Origin: a bacterium
GTDB taxonomy: Bacteria > Patescibacteriota > Saccharimonadia > Saccharimonadales > OMJO01
DNA: 38,840 nucleotides
Direction of reading: 5' to 3'
NCBI GenBank assembly: GCA_900299395.1
Contig: OMJO01000018.1
Coordinates: 1 to 38,840 of the forward strand
Below are positions 18,001-24,001 of this stretch, in pieces (positions within the stretch are counted from its first letter, which is position 1; each line of letters begins with the position of its first letter). The notes under the pieces were generated by a model. That model made no database searches, was not told the origin of the DNA, and saw only the letters and a program-made list of their open reading frames with translations. The position numbers and the translations under genes were made by a program.

Positions 18001-18142
18001 AATTGTAAGAGGCTTTCTTAATATCGTCCTCAGATGATGGGGCAGCAGCGGCTACTTTCTGGGGGTGGAATAAACTAAAAGTCAGGGTGCTCAAAAACAC
18101 CAAGACGCCAACCACCAGAATCAATCGTTTGCGAGCATTCAT
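15038..18142 (-). CDS. VirB6/TrbL-like polytopic membrane protein with long C-terminal domain
   Basis: A 1034-aa protein and the first gene of the minus-strand secretion operon. It has a signal peptide (RLILVVGVLVFLSTLTFSLFHPQKVAAAA), an exported N-terminal region (about 35-290), then a block of hydrophobic helices (about 310-620) including LSDWLFNEFITPFLQ, ILTAAILINLSVYIVAF and RGLILFLIIISPFAFALYCLPNTERYFKKWWELLFKTLLVYPIVII. The last motif is typical of TrbL/VirB6-like channel proteins of CPR and Gram-positive systems. The C-terminal 400 residues are charged and cytoplasmic, ending in a Gly/Thr-rich stretch. VirB6 proteins form the inner-membrane translocation channel. An AGGGAAG ribosome binding site precedes the ATG at 18142. 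Confidence 0.85.
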   Translation of the reverse strand: MNARKRLILVVGVLVFLSTLTFSLFHPQKVAAAAPSSEDDIKKASYNFIDHAHLEVTIGGTKYTFFDQNIGDKEPDYAVQGSDCYGHVSFYASYNIGADFVNGKITPYSVDIDYKPGGVGQCRNTQIDPLVLAQSTHIAKGNVDIWYEWLDSQTIRRVDGDSGWIFAQTRVASQSKQLFVRTSGGGCGDYIIASTDFTSHKIYRMEDNKQNGRDGLSDITNPDHDILQPVFPNSCELWGTRPSQEQNVDYDSSNSKVAAKSYPLGSVANATKTPGAGGGTPGVGNTGSGDQNVTCEKNWNNPLSWILCPVFNGIADLSDWLFNEFITPFLQSSPVSTDSSDPTYQIWSGFRIYGNVLLVIAMIVIVFGQTIGGGLIDAYTAKKVLPRILTAAILINLSVYIVAFMVDVTNIVGKGIGQLMISPIRSSIGTGFHLSIGQSLGGIGLGVLGLMLGASGIAGVLGALVLGGGAAIQAGLFVGLLTLLPVILSIIGVFVTLVIRRGLILFLIIISPFAFALYCLPNTERYFKKWWELLFKTLLVYPIVIIIFAIADIMSVTILKANGVAGVDGQINNVLAAVVAFVLQFLPLLMIPFAFKFAGGAIGSIHAAITGGAGKLNGMFEKRKEYAKKDWRARTLSARDRQYRGLETAASQRGIRGAAARFARARVGGYNLEEAIAAQREAENKLQDLQNNNGDDTEQRALTVNKAWALAQADGEGKHWRIDKETGAREFRTLGGAWVKEASVDAAHSRWGGNQMALQWSLGHEMDKAATQEEQDYLVSNYGRLVDGGLGEGSGGFAMNDKQAQGVWKGAGFQKQNANRQWKHYGWKGAGKGMELDGLTLMREIDEKQGNYQMLMQNADTWTSMSEEVRKAKQIVDGDITGVALPQRGEFAADKAGEDAWRAARKQALDESRDRAAEILQRASRIAHATKSASFGGGSVIPAGEGGAPIPAPVVTDDYGTEVEVPIRGAAGATGGTTRTGGGGRAIGAGAPGRVMEEANAFVQVADMFAGEYKAPGSEPGTGVPEQSLNRRDR

Positions 18143-18275
18143 TCTTCCCTTAAATGTAGCATAAAATACGCCTTTCTACACCATACAACTTACGCTTATG
18201 TTGTGCACAGGGAACATATCTGTTCAATTCGGGTGAATTTGTGTATGATGAAAGTAACGTATTGGATCATACATT
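18143..18275. promoter_or_regulatory. Divergent promoter region between the two T4SS operons
   Basis: This 133-nt gap separates the minus-strand VirB6-like gene from the plus-strand pilin operon. On the plus strand TATGAT (18244-18249) is a -10 candidate 26 nt before the pilin ATG, with only a weak -35 (TTCAAT, 18223-18228). On the minus strand TATGCT near 18160 could serve the VirB6 operon. Shared control of both operons is plausible. Confidence 0.4.
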
Positions 18276-19052
18276 ATGGTAAAAACATCAAAACTTACGC
18301 AAAAGATACTCATCGCCCTCTCATTTTTGCTGGGACTATTTATTGTAGGCATGCCCCTCTCTGCTGCTGCTATACCCGGTCGCGATGATTACAGTAAGAA
18401 CTTTTTATATAAGCCGGATCCAAAATGTCTGACTGGGTCAAAAGGAGCAGACTTTAATGTGGTGCACGGCCGCAATGATATGACGGTGTACGCTTGTATT
18501 CGTGTCCGTGGTGATAACGTCGGCTATTCTATAAGCCCTTTGCCCCCACCCAACCAAGTAATGCAAAACAATGCGTGCGGCGAGACGTTCATGAGTGGCT
18601 CAAGTGTTGAGGAGTACACCGTGAATGGTGGTGGATTTGGACTGCTTTGTGTCATTGTGACAGATTCCACCAAGTGGGACATGACCGACTACAAAACACA
18701 GAACGAGAATCGCACAGGTAGTTATGTAACTGGTGATGCTCAAGGAAGTGGCGATACATGTGGCGAGGGTGATAGTGCTGTTCACACCTCCATCAACATC
18801 GGGTGTCGTGGGCAAGGAAATGGCATCTTGGATCTTACCTTCGCGCTGATTCGATTCCTCTCCATCGGAGTTGGCATCGTGGTGATAGGGTCAATTGTGG
18901 TGGCGGGCATTCAGTACACAGCGTCGCGGGGAGACCCCAGCGCTACTGCCAAGGCTTTGGCGCGGATTAACTCGACGGTGATCGCTCTCATCATTTACAT
19001 CTTTAGCTATGCTATATTGAACTGGCTTATTCCAGCGGGGATATTCAAATGA
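18276..19052 (+). CDS. T4SS pilin-like protein with long exported N-terminal domain
   Basis: A 258-aa protein: signal peptide (LIALSFLLGLFIVGMPLSAAA), an exported Cys-containing region (about 32-180) with several small-residue turns, and a C-terminal two-helix hairpin. The hairpin GIVVIGSIVVAGIQYTASRGDPSATAKALARINSTVIALIIYIF matches the pattern shared by all six proteins of this operon: hydrophobic helix, (G/A)-G-(I/V/L)-(K/Q/R)-(Y/F), S-x-G-(D/E), short K/A-rich loop, second helix. This is the T4SS_pilin/TrbC-VirB2-like fold. It is the only member with a large extra domain, so it may be a tip or minor subunit. It overlaps the next gene by 4 nt and opens the operon divergent from the VirB6-VirB4 operon. 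No clear ribosome binding site is visible. Confidence 0.75.
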   Translation: MVKTSKLTQKILIALSFLLGLFIVGMPLSAAAIPGRDDYSKNFLYKPDPKCLTGSKGADFNVVHGRNDMTVYACIRVRGDNVGYSISPLPPPNQVMQNNACGETFMSGSSVEEYTVNGGGFGLLCVIVTDSTKWDMTDYKTQNENRTGSYVTGDAQGSGDTCGEGDSAVHTSINIGCRGQGNGILDLTFALIRFLSIGVGIVVIGSIVVAGIQYTASRGDPSATAKALARINSTVIALIIYIFSYAILNWLIPAGIFK

Positions 19053-19438
19053 TGGATTTCTTATATCGATTTGCGGCAAGTTGTGGGGGTGGCAATCTTC
19101 TTGGCTTCCCTTCTTGGTACAAGTATCTTCCTGGCACTACCGAAATGGCCAAGGACGGTTCAGGTGTAGATATAGGTACGGTCTGCACACCAAAGATCCA
19201 GTCAATTAATGACGTATGGCTCATTGTGGCTGCTGTTGTTGAGATTTTGCTTCGTGTTGCTGCACTCGCCGCTATCGCGCTGATTGTATGGGGTGGCATC
19301 CAATTTGTGATGAGCCAAGGAGAACCCGATAAAGCTGCCAAAGCCAGGTCAACTGTTATCAATGCGATCGTTGGTCTTGTGATTGCCGTAACGGCAACAG
19401 TATTAGTTTCGTTTGTAGCAGGACAATTTAAGCCATGA
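19049..19438 (+). CDS. T4SS pilin-like two-helix protein
   Basis: A 129-aa protein without an obvious cleavable signal peptide. The N-terminal 50 residues are soluble with two Cys (RFAASCGGGN and GTVCTPK); two transmembrane helices follow (about 56-85 and 103-126). The turn between them is WGGIQFVMSQGEPDKAAKARSTV, the shared operon motif. The gene starts inside the preceding stop (ATGA overlap) and ends overlapping the next ATG by 4 nt, implying coupled translation. By family pattern it is a VirB2/TrbC-like subunit; whether it is assembled into a filament or sits in the membrane cannot be read from the sequence. Confidence 0.75.
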   Translation: MMDFLYRFAASCGGGNLLGFPSWYKYLPGTTEMAKDGSGVDIGTVCTPKIQSINDVWLIVAAVVEILLRVAALAAIALIVWGGIQFVMSQGEPDKAAKARSTVINAIVGLVIAVTATVLVSFVAGQFKP

Positions 19439-19761
19439 GTTTATTCTTGATCACCCATACGCTCGCTGCTGTCGTCCAGAATTGTGACCCAAATCAAGCA
19501 GATGACGGTTCTTGTCAAACAATTTTCCCGGCCATTAAGGGCACGCCAGATAACGTGAAGATTGCCTTGCAGATTGTTTTTGGGGTGATCGCAGTCGTGA
19601 CTGTCATATATATCGTTCTGGCGGCCATTCGTTATCAGATGAGCCTTGGTGATCCTGGCGCCACCGCCAAACTGCGGAACGCCATCATTTATGCAGCTAT
19701 TGGCTTGGTGATTGCACTGAGTGCGGAGATTATTGTTAGTTTTGCGCTAGGGAGGGTTTAA
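19435..19761 (+). CDS. T4SS pilin-like two-helix protein
   Basis: A 108-aa protein, the shortest of the six. The N-terminus MSLFLITHTLAAVVQNCDP could act as a short signal peptide with cleavage near LAA. Two helices (about 42-68 and 83-106) flank the turn LAAIRYQMSLGDPGATAKLRNAIIY, which keeps the Y-x-x-S-x-GDP core but replaces the GG before the aromatic residue by AA. The ATG overlaps the preceding stop by 4 nt and only 1 nt separates it from the next gene, so it is a tightly coupled operon member. It is probably a VirB2-like pilin or minor subunit. Confidence 0.75.
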   Translation: MSLFLITHTLAAVVQNCDPNQADDGSCQTIFPAIKGTPDNVKIALQIVFGVIAVVTVIYIVLAAIRYQMSLGDPGATAKLRNAIIYAAIGLVIALSAEIIVSFALGRV

Positions 19762-19762
19762 G

Positions 19763-20161
19763 ATGCTCAAACGACTTATTGTTGTCATGTTGTTGGTCGC
19801 GACCTTGCTTCCGCTTAGCGTGCCCTCTCGGGTACGAGCCGTCGATGTTATTGATCCGGTTTGCACCAACCCAAACGCCGTCGAAAAACCAAAGATATGT
19901 AATGATAATCAGCCAAATGCTCCAGAGAATCCGATCGTTGGCCCCAATGGCATCCTAACCAAAGTTGTTAATATTCTGTCGCTTATCGCAGGTATACTCG
20001 CTGTTTTTACCATTATCATTGGGGGTGTCAAAATGATTGTCAGTAACGGCGATAGTAATAGTGTTGCTTCTGCCAAACGTACGGTGTTATATGCCGTCAT
20101 TAGTCTGGCTATTGTGGCGTTTGCCCAAGTTGGCGTTTATTTCATATTGAACAAATTATAA
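19763..20161 (+). CDS. T4SS pilin-like two-helix protein
   Basis: A 132-aa exported protein with a signal peptide (MLKRLIVVMLLVATLLPLSVPSRVRA, predicted cleavage near RVRA-VD). The mature N-terminus has two Cys (DPVCTNPNAVEKPKIC), likely a disulfide. Two helices surround TIIIGGVKMIVSNGDSNSVASAKRTVLYAV, the same hairpin as the neighbours. The ATG follows the previous stop by 1 nt behind GGGAGGGTTT, a good ribosome binding site inside the preceding gene. It is closer in sequence to the last two paralogues than to the first three, which suggests the operon grew by stepwise duplication. Confidence 0.78.
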   Translation: MLKRLIVVMLLVATLLPLSVPSRVRAVDVIDPVCTNPNAVEKPKICNDNQPNAPENPIVGPNGILTKVVNILSLIAGILAVFTIIIGGVKMIVSNGDSNSVASAKRTVLYAVISLAIVAFAQVGVYFILNKL

Positions 20162-20175
20162 GAAAAGGAGAGCAT

Positions 20176-20607
20176 ATGCGCATACGTCTATGGATTACCG
20201 CAGTTACCGTGCTTGTTTTGTCGCTGTTAATAGCAGCACCAGCACGTACATCTGCGCTGTTTGAAAATGCCAAGGACGAGGCCTGTAATGGTATTAACTT
20301 GGACACTGGTACTGCTGGATGTTCGGATACAAAAGGCAGTGTTAATGGTATTCTCGCTACGGTAATAAATATCTTTTCACTCGTAGTGGGGATAATAGCT
20401 GTAATTATGATCATTATCGGTGGTCTAAAGTATGTGACGTCCCAAGGAGACAGTAGTGCCATATCGGGTGCCAAGAATACCGTGATTTATGCAGTGGTCG
20501 GTCTTGTGATTGTGGCGTTTGCCCAATTCATAGTTCGTTTTACGCTTAACAAGACAAAACCATTGCCCCAATGTTCTGCTGGCCAAACACAGAACTGCAC
20601 GCCCTAG
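20176..20607 (+). CDS. T4SS pilin-like two-helix protein, close paralogue of the next gene
   Basis: A 143-aa exported protein: signal peptide (RLWITAVTVLVLSLLIAAPARTSA), a mature N-terminus with two Cys (DEACNGINLDTGTAGC), then INIFSLVVGIIAVIMIIIGGLKYVTSQGDSSAISGAKNTVIYAVVGLVIVAFAQFIVRF. The helical part is nearly identical to that of the gene at 20682. A second Cys pair lies in the polar tail (PQCSAGQTQNC), absent in the others. AAAAGGAG precedes the ATG with good spacing. In family terms it is a VirB2/TrbC-like pilin candidate. Confidence 0.8.
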   Translation: MRIRLWITAVTVLVLSLLIAAPARTSALFENAKDEACNGINLDTGTAGCSDTKGSVNGILATVINIFSLVVGIIAVIMIIIGGLKYVTSQGDSSAISGAKNTVIYAVVGLVIVAFAQFIVRFTLNKTKPLPQCSAGQTQNCTP

Positions 20608-20620
20608 ATAAAACAGGTTA

Positions 20621-20650
20621 TTGAAATTCGTGAAACCTTTATGGTATAAG
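20621..20650 (+). promoter_or_regulatory. Internal promoter for the last pilin-like gene
   Basis: TTGAAA (20621-20626), an 18-nt spacer and TATAAG (20645-20650) lie in the 74-nt gap before the gene at 20682. This is the only sizeable gap in the operon, so the last paralogue can be transcribed separately and probably more strongly than the rest. Confidence 0.65.
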
Positions 20651-20681
20651 TAAGTCAGCATATAGATAAGAAAGGATAATC

Positions 20682-21098
20682 ATGATCCAAACACTAAAAA
20701 AATTCATCGCTAAGCTTTCGATTGCGACATTGCTCGTTGTGCCTGTTTTTGCACCAGCAATTGCGCACGCAGCAGATGTAAACGGTAGCCTTTGTGAAGG
20801 GGCAAACCTTCAAGTAGACGCCAAAGACTGTAACCAGAATGGCGACCCAAAGCAGAAAGTAAACGACCTGCTGACAACAGTCATCAACATCTTCTCACTT
20901 ATCGTGGGTATTATTGCAGTTGTTATGATCATCATCGGTGGTCTGAAGTACATTACTTCTGGCGGTGAATCGTCTAACATCACCGGTGCCAAGAACACCA
21001 TTCTCTACGCCGTTATTGGCCTAGTGGTGGTTGCGCTGGCGCAGTTTATCGTTCGTTTCGTACTCGTGAAAGTTACTCAAAGCGGCAACGGCAATTAG
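20682..21098 (+). CDS. T4SS pilin-like protein, probable major subunit
   Basis: A 138-aa exported protein: signal peptide (LSIATLLVVPVFAPAIAHA-AD), mature N-terminus with two Cys (GSLCEGANLQVDAKDC), then helix 1, the turn IIIGGLKYITSGGESSNITGAKNTILY and helix 2, ending in KVTQSGNGN. It has its own promoter (TTGAAA-18-TATAAG), an AGAAAGGA ribosome binding site and a strong terminator directly behind, all signs of high, separate expression, so it is the best candidate for the major pilin-like subunit. It is nearly identical to the 20176 protein in the helical region, indicating recent duplication. Confidence 0.82.
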   Translation: MIQTLKKFIAKLSIATLLVVPVFAPAIAHAADVNGSLCEGANLQVDAKDCNQNGDPKQKVNDLLTTVINIFSLIVGIIAVVMIIIGGLKYITSGGESSNITGAKNTILYAVIGLVVVALAQFIVRFVLVKVTQSGNGN

Positions 21099-21114
21099 AT
21101 ATCGTTAGCCAAAA

Positions 21115-21147
21115 TAAAAAACCCGCGGGTTTCGCGGGTTTTTTATT
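21115..21147 (+). terminator. Rho-independent terminator, probably bidirectional
   Basis: AAAAAACCCGCG-GGTTT-CGCGGGTTTTTTATTT forms a GC-rich hairpin flanked by A- and T-runs. It ends the pilin operon on the plus strand, and the A-run would act as a T-run for the convergent hsp20 gene. Confidence 0.92.
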
Positions 21148-21162
21148 TGTGCGCAGATGTAT

Positions 21163-21642
21163 CTATAAGACCTGGATCTTCTTAACGCTGTCTTGTTTCA
21201 TCTTGGTGAAGCTAATGGTCAGAACTCCATCTTTCAGAACGGCTTCGATCTCATCTTCCTTTACAGGAACAGGTAAAGCTAAGCTTCGTGAAAACTCACC
21301 CCAGTAACATTCCTGTACAAAGTAGTTCTCTACATCCTCTTCGTTGCCTGCAGATAAGGTGCCTCGGATGCTCAGCGTGTTGTCCGCGATGCTTACATCA
21401 AGATCATTCTTGTTAACGCCTGCAGTGCGAGCTTTAACAACCAATTTCTCTTTGGTTTCATATACGTCCACTGCCAATTGTCCTGGGACTGCTTCTTCTT
21501 CATCCCATTCATCGGTAGGCTCAGCGGCTACTGCCGGTGCGTCTCCGTCGTTTGCTGGTGCTAAATCGTCGTCCTCACCCAAGAAAGCGGCTGTTAGCTC
21601 GTCTTCCATCAACAGATCTTCGTCACGGCTTCTACGTGCCAT
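21163..21642 (-). CDS. Small heat shock protein, Hsp20/alpha-crystallin family
   Basis: A 159-aa ATP-independent holdase chaperone. The N-terminal 55 residues are acidic and Asp/Glu/Ala-rich (LMEDELTAAFLGEDDD). The alpha-crystallin domain follows (about 56-155): LAVDVYETKEKLVVKARTAGVNKNDLDVSI, NTLSIRG, YFVQECYWGEFSRSLALP and the hallmark GVLTISF (A-x-x-x-x-GVL). The C-terminus KKIQVL carries the I-x-V/L oligomerisation motif. The ATG at 21642 follows GGAGGG. It is convergent with the pilin operon across a shared terminator. The strongly acidic N-terminal arm is unusual for the family. Confidence 0.95.
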   Translation of the reverse strand: MARRSRDEDLLMEDELTAAFLGEDDDLAPANDGDAPAVAAEPTDEWDEEEAVPGQLAVDVYETKEKLVVKARTAGVNKNDLDVSIADNTLSIRGTLSAGNEEDVENYFVQECYWGEFSRSLALPVPVKEDEIEAVLKDGVLTISFTKMKQDSVKKIQVL

Positions 21643-21771
21643 TTGTTGTTACCCTCCGAATTGCTATGTTTTCAAAAGATTTGCAATTTTTGTTATTGAT
21701 TAGTATAGCTTAGAGTACACAAGAGGCGCAACCGCCCATGTGGATATTTACAACACAATAATCACAACAAG

Positions 21772-22158
21772 ATGATTTTAGAGAAACTAATTGGCACCAT
21801 TGCACCACACCAGTGTATTCGTTGTGGTAGTGAAGGTAGCGTTGTCTGTGCTTGGTGTCTTTCAGACATACGCGTACCAGTGCCACCACGGTGCTATCGA
21901 TGCAAAACTCTCACGCGAGACTTTCGTGTATTTTCAAAATGCAAACGAAGCAGTGCTCTGCGTCATGTATGGGTTGCGACTGTCTATGACGGATTGGCTA
22001 AAAACGTAATTCGTACGTTTAAGTTTGACCGGGCGCAGAGTACGGCTGGCATCATTGCTGCCCAAATGACCGATATTCTGCCGCAGCTGCATAGTGAAAC
22101 TGTAATTGTACCCGTATCATCTGCCACGAGTCGGATTCGGCAGCGGCAAGATCGGTGA
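21772..22158 (+). pseudogene. Truncated comF-like gene (phosphoribosyltransferase half missing)
   Basis: A 128-aa ORF that matches only the first half of ComF-type proteins (normally about 200-240 aa), which act in DNA uptake. A zinc-ribbon start is present (HQCIRCGSEGSVVCAWC and PPRCYRCKT), then the conserved VWVATVYDGLAKNVIRTFKFDRAQSTAGIIAAQM and VIVPVSSATSRIRQR. In intact ComF this last motif is followed by a G-(F/Y)-D/N segment and the PRPP-binding VLVDDVxTTGAT domain; here QDR-stop follows and no such domain is found in the 70 nt before tRNA-Ser. The gene seems to have lost its 3' half at the edge of the tRNA cluster. A functional short form is possible but unlikely. Confidence 0.75.
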
Positions 22159-22188
22159 GTGCTGTTGTGTTTGCCCAAAAAACCTAAT

Positions 22189-22218
22189 TTGGTGGAACAG
22201 GGCGGTTACTGCTATAAT
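22189..22218 (+). promoter_or_regulatory. Promoter of the tRNA-Ser pair
   Basis: TTGGTG (22189-22194), 18 nt and a perfect TATAAT (22213-22218) stand 12 nt before tRNA-Ser(TGA). Confidence 0.7.
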
Positions 22219-22230
22219 CACCCCTGTTAC

Positions 22231-22320
22231 GGAAGGGTGTCCGAGCGGTTTAAGGAACTGGTCTTGAAAACCAGCGTGCCGGAAACGGTACCGTGGGTTC
22301 GAATCCCACCCCTTCCGCCA
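22231..22320 (+). tRNA. tRNA-Ser(TGA)
   Basis: A 90-nt class II tRNA with acceptor GGAAGGG/CCCTTCC, discriminator G and an encoded CCA. The anticodon arm CTGGT-CTTGAAA-ACCAG gives TGA (serine, UCA/UCN codons). A long variable arm (GCGTGCCGGAAACGGTACCGT) and the T-arm GGTTCGAATCC are present. It shares its acceptor and T-arm with tRNA-Ser(CGA) at 24622. Confidence 0.97.
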
Positions 22321-22352
22321 TAACGGAACTACCGTTACAATACCTTGGCCGA

Positions 22353-22445
22353 GGAGAGGTACCCAAGTGGCTGAAGGGGACGGTTTGCTAAATCGTTAGG
22401 GGGGAGAAATCTCCCGCGAGGGTTCGAATCCCTCTCTCTCCGCCA
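22353..22445 (+). tRNA. tRNA-Ser(GCT)
   Basis: A class II tRNA with acceptor GGAGAGG/TCTCTCC (G-T wobble at the base), discriminator G and an encoded CCA at 22443-22445. The anticodon arm ACGGT-TTGCTAA-ATCGT gives GCT (AGC/AGU serine codons). It has a long variable arm (TAGGGGGGAGAAATCTCCCGC). A -10-like TACAAT (22336-22341) in the 32-nt gap after the first tRNA-Ser, within TAACGG-AACTA-CCGTTA, could give separate transcription. Confidence 0.96.
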
Positions 22446-22482
22446 AAAAAATAGACGTACAGCAGTGTAGGTCTATTTTTTT
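22445..22482 (+). terminator. Terminator of the tRNA-Ser pair
   Basis: AAAAAAATAGAC-(loop)-GTCTATTTTTTT: a weak, AT-rich stem with a long T-run directly after the CCA end of tRNA-Ser(GCT). Confidence 0.75.
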
Positions 22483-22494
22483 ATGCAGGTCATT

Positions 22495-22524
22495 TTGTTT
22501 TGCACCCAGCACTACTGGTACAAT
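22495..22524 (+). promoter_or_regulatory. Leaderless-type promoter of the 22531 gene
   Basis: TTGTTT (22495-22500), 18 nt and TGG-TACAAT (22519-22524, extended -10) end 6 nt before the ATG at 22531. No ribosome binding site fits between. The 16-mer GTACAATACGCTTATG here recurs exactly at 25783-25798 on the other strand. Confidence 0.65.
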
Positions 22525-22530
22525 ACGCTT

Positions 22531-23130
22531 ATGCAATCAGGACAAAGTGAGCCGCAAAAACCAGAAGCTGGTTGGGTGTTTCGCCCGGGCGCTGACGCCG
22601 CCGCGCCGAGCGCAACTGCACGGGCTTATACAGAAAAAACCATGGAGCAGCAGTCGGTGAAAGCTACAGGGGGCAGCAGCGTATCGTGGACAGCGCAAGA
22701 ATTTGTGGAACATGATCGAAGCGCTAGCTGGTACCTTATATTGGGTATTGGCGCGGTAGTTTTGGCCGGTATTGTGCTGGTGCTGACTGGCGACAAAATC
22801 ACGGTCGGCATGATCCTTATTGTCGCGTTGATATTTGGAAGCTTTGCCCGCAAGAAACCTCGTACCCTCGATTACAGTCTAGATAATGAAGGAATTACAC
22901 TAGGGAGTAAAAAATACTCGTACAATCTCTTTAAGTCATTCTCTGTCAACGAAGAAGGACCGCTGCACTCACTGATACTCATGCCACTCAAGCGTTTTAT
23001 GCCACTAATTAGCGTGTATTACCCGAGCGACAACGAAGAAAAGATCTTACAAAAGATAGCGAACTTTCTGCCGTTCGAGGAACACAAACAGGATTTTGTC
23101 GATAAAATGATGAACAAAATTCGCTTCTAA
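22531..23130 (+). CDS. Hypothetical membrane protein with two central transmembrane helices
   Basis: A 199-aa protein of no recognised family. The track ORF starts at 22483 in the tRNA terminator; ATG 22531 (MQSGQSEPQKPEAGWVF) is preferred because it sits just after a promoter -10. Residues 1-60 are polar and probably disordered. A helical pair follows (WYLILGIGAVVLAGIVLVL, then MILIVALIFGSFA, about 75-115), joined by GDKIT. The remaining C-terminal domain has strand-like segments (YSLDNEGITLGSKKYSYNLFKSFSV and PLISVYYPSDNEEKILQKIANFLP) resembling a PH-like domain after a membrane anchor, of the kind found in many small bacterial membrane proteins. It is monocistronic. Confidence 0.75.
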   Translation: MQSGQSEPQKPEAGWVFRPGADAAAPSATARAYTEKTMEQQSVKATGGSSVSWTAQEFVEHDRSASWYLILGIGAVVLAGIVLVLTGDKITVGMILIVALIFGSFARKKPRTLDYSLDNEGITLGSKKYSYNLFKSFSVNEEGPLHSLILMPLKRFMPLISVYYPSDNEEKILQKIANFLPFEEHKQDFVDKMMNKIRF

Positions 23131-23134
23131 ATCA

Positions 23135-23559
23135 TTAGCGAAGATAACCAACCGTCGTGCCGCCCGCGCTGACACCTTTAGCCACGGTGCGAAAGGGAGC
23201 AGCCAAGGTGCCCGGGTTGGCATCGCTGCCGTTTGTAGCTACATACTTTACATCTGCAGGATGGTTTGGGTCTGGTATGGCATACGCAGTGCCATAGTCA
23301 GAATGTCGATAGTTTCATACGGGCCATTCCCGGCCCTGGCGGCAGTAAACCGAACATAACTGTTATTCGACGCAGTCGGGTCTCCAGTAATTTTTGCAGC
23401 GTTTCCGCTAAGCGTACCGTTCTCGGCCTCGACGCTTACCGAGACCGTCGCTGCTCGCGTTAGTAAAAGCGCAATCGTGCCACATATCGCAAAGAGAACT
23501 ACAAATGTTGCGACAGTAGTAGGTGTATTTTTGAAAGTTTTACGGAGCTTTTTTATCAT
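23135..23559 (-). pseudogene. Frameshifted remnant of a surface carbohydrate-binding / beta-helix protein
   Basis: The open frame (103 aa) begins with a basic start and a transmembrane/export helix ending FAICGTIALLLTRAAT, then a carbohydrate-binding-module-like stretch (VEAENGTLSGNAAKITGDPTASNNSYVRF). After AGNGPYE it loses sense and stops at 23248. A +1 shift near 23310 restores a familiar frame: YGTAYAIPDPNHPADVKYVATNGSDANPGTLAAPFRTVAKGV, which is the opening of right-handed beta-helix proteins (YYVS-NGSD-NPGT---PF-T), ending at a stop at 23135. So the gene has a frameshift and also lacks the entire beta-helix. It was probably a secreted polysaccharide-active or adhesive protein. Confidence 0.72.
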
Positions 23560-23673
23560 AAAAGACTACTTGTGGAACTGAACGAAGCGTACACCTTGAG
23601 AATCGCATTCCGCTACTGCTTTGTCAATAACGTATCAACTATATAAATAGCCTAAGAGAAGACAAATTCGTAT

Positions 23674-23889
23674 CTATTGTTGCTCGCTTATCATCGTGTC
23701 ATTTTGCAGAGAATTTGGTGCAGGTGGTGTCGCGGCTTTTGTGATTAAAAGCGCAATCGTGCCAAAAATAGCAAACATTATCGTAAATATTAGAATTCGT
23801 ACTGTCGGATTACTGATAAAATCATGTAGCCGACGAGATGGCTGACCAATATTTTTCACTGTATTACCCTCATTTGTTATTGTGAGCAT
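23674..23889 (-). pseudogene. Stub of a second surface protein (export segment only)
   Basis: A 71-aa frame starting at ATG 23889 (the track start 23931 adds 14 codons). It has a basic N-terminus (GQPSRRLHDFISN), one membrane helix (TVRILIFTIMFAIFGTIALLITKAAT) and then PPAPNSLQNDTMISEQQ and a stop. The helix matches the neighbouring pseudogene at FAI-GTIALL-T-AAT, so both seem to be N-terminal ends of the same exported-protein family. Nothing of a mature domain remains. It could be a functional single-pass peptide, but a truncated gene is more likely given its neighbour. Confidence 0.55.
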
Positions 23890-23924
23890 CGCATTCCCGC
23901 CGAAGATTGTCAATCTATAAAGCA

Positions 23925-23953
23925 TTGACAAAAATAAACATAAGTGTTAAAAT
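23925..23953 (+). promoter_or_regulatory. Strong promoter in front of the GC-rich gene
   Basis: A perfect TTGACA (23925-23930), 17 nt and TAAAAT (23948-23953) lie in AT-rich resident DNA and would start near 23960, giving a leader of about 40 nt with a small hairpin (TTCCAT-TGAG-ATGGAA) before the ATG at 24002. Confidence 0.7.
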
Positions 23954-24001
23954 AATCCCCTCTTCCATTGAGATGGAACGAGTCACACAAGGAACCTTCC
24001 C

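Noticed and set aside
5050-21098. The T4SS cluster as an integrative conjugative element
   Set aside because: No relaxase, coupling protein, integrase or flanking direct repeats are visible and the composition fits the chromosome, so a resident machine is more likely.
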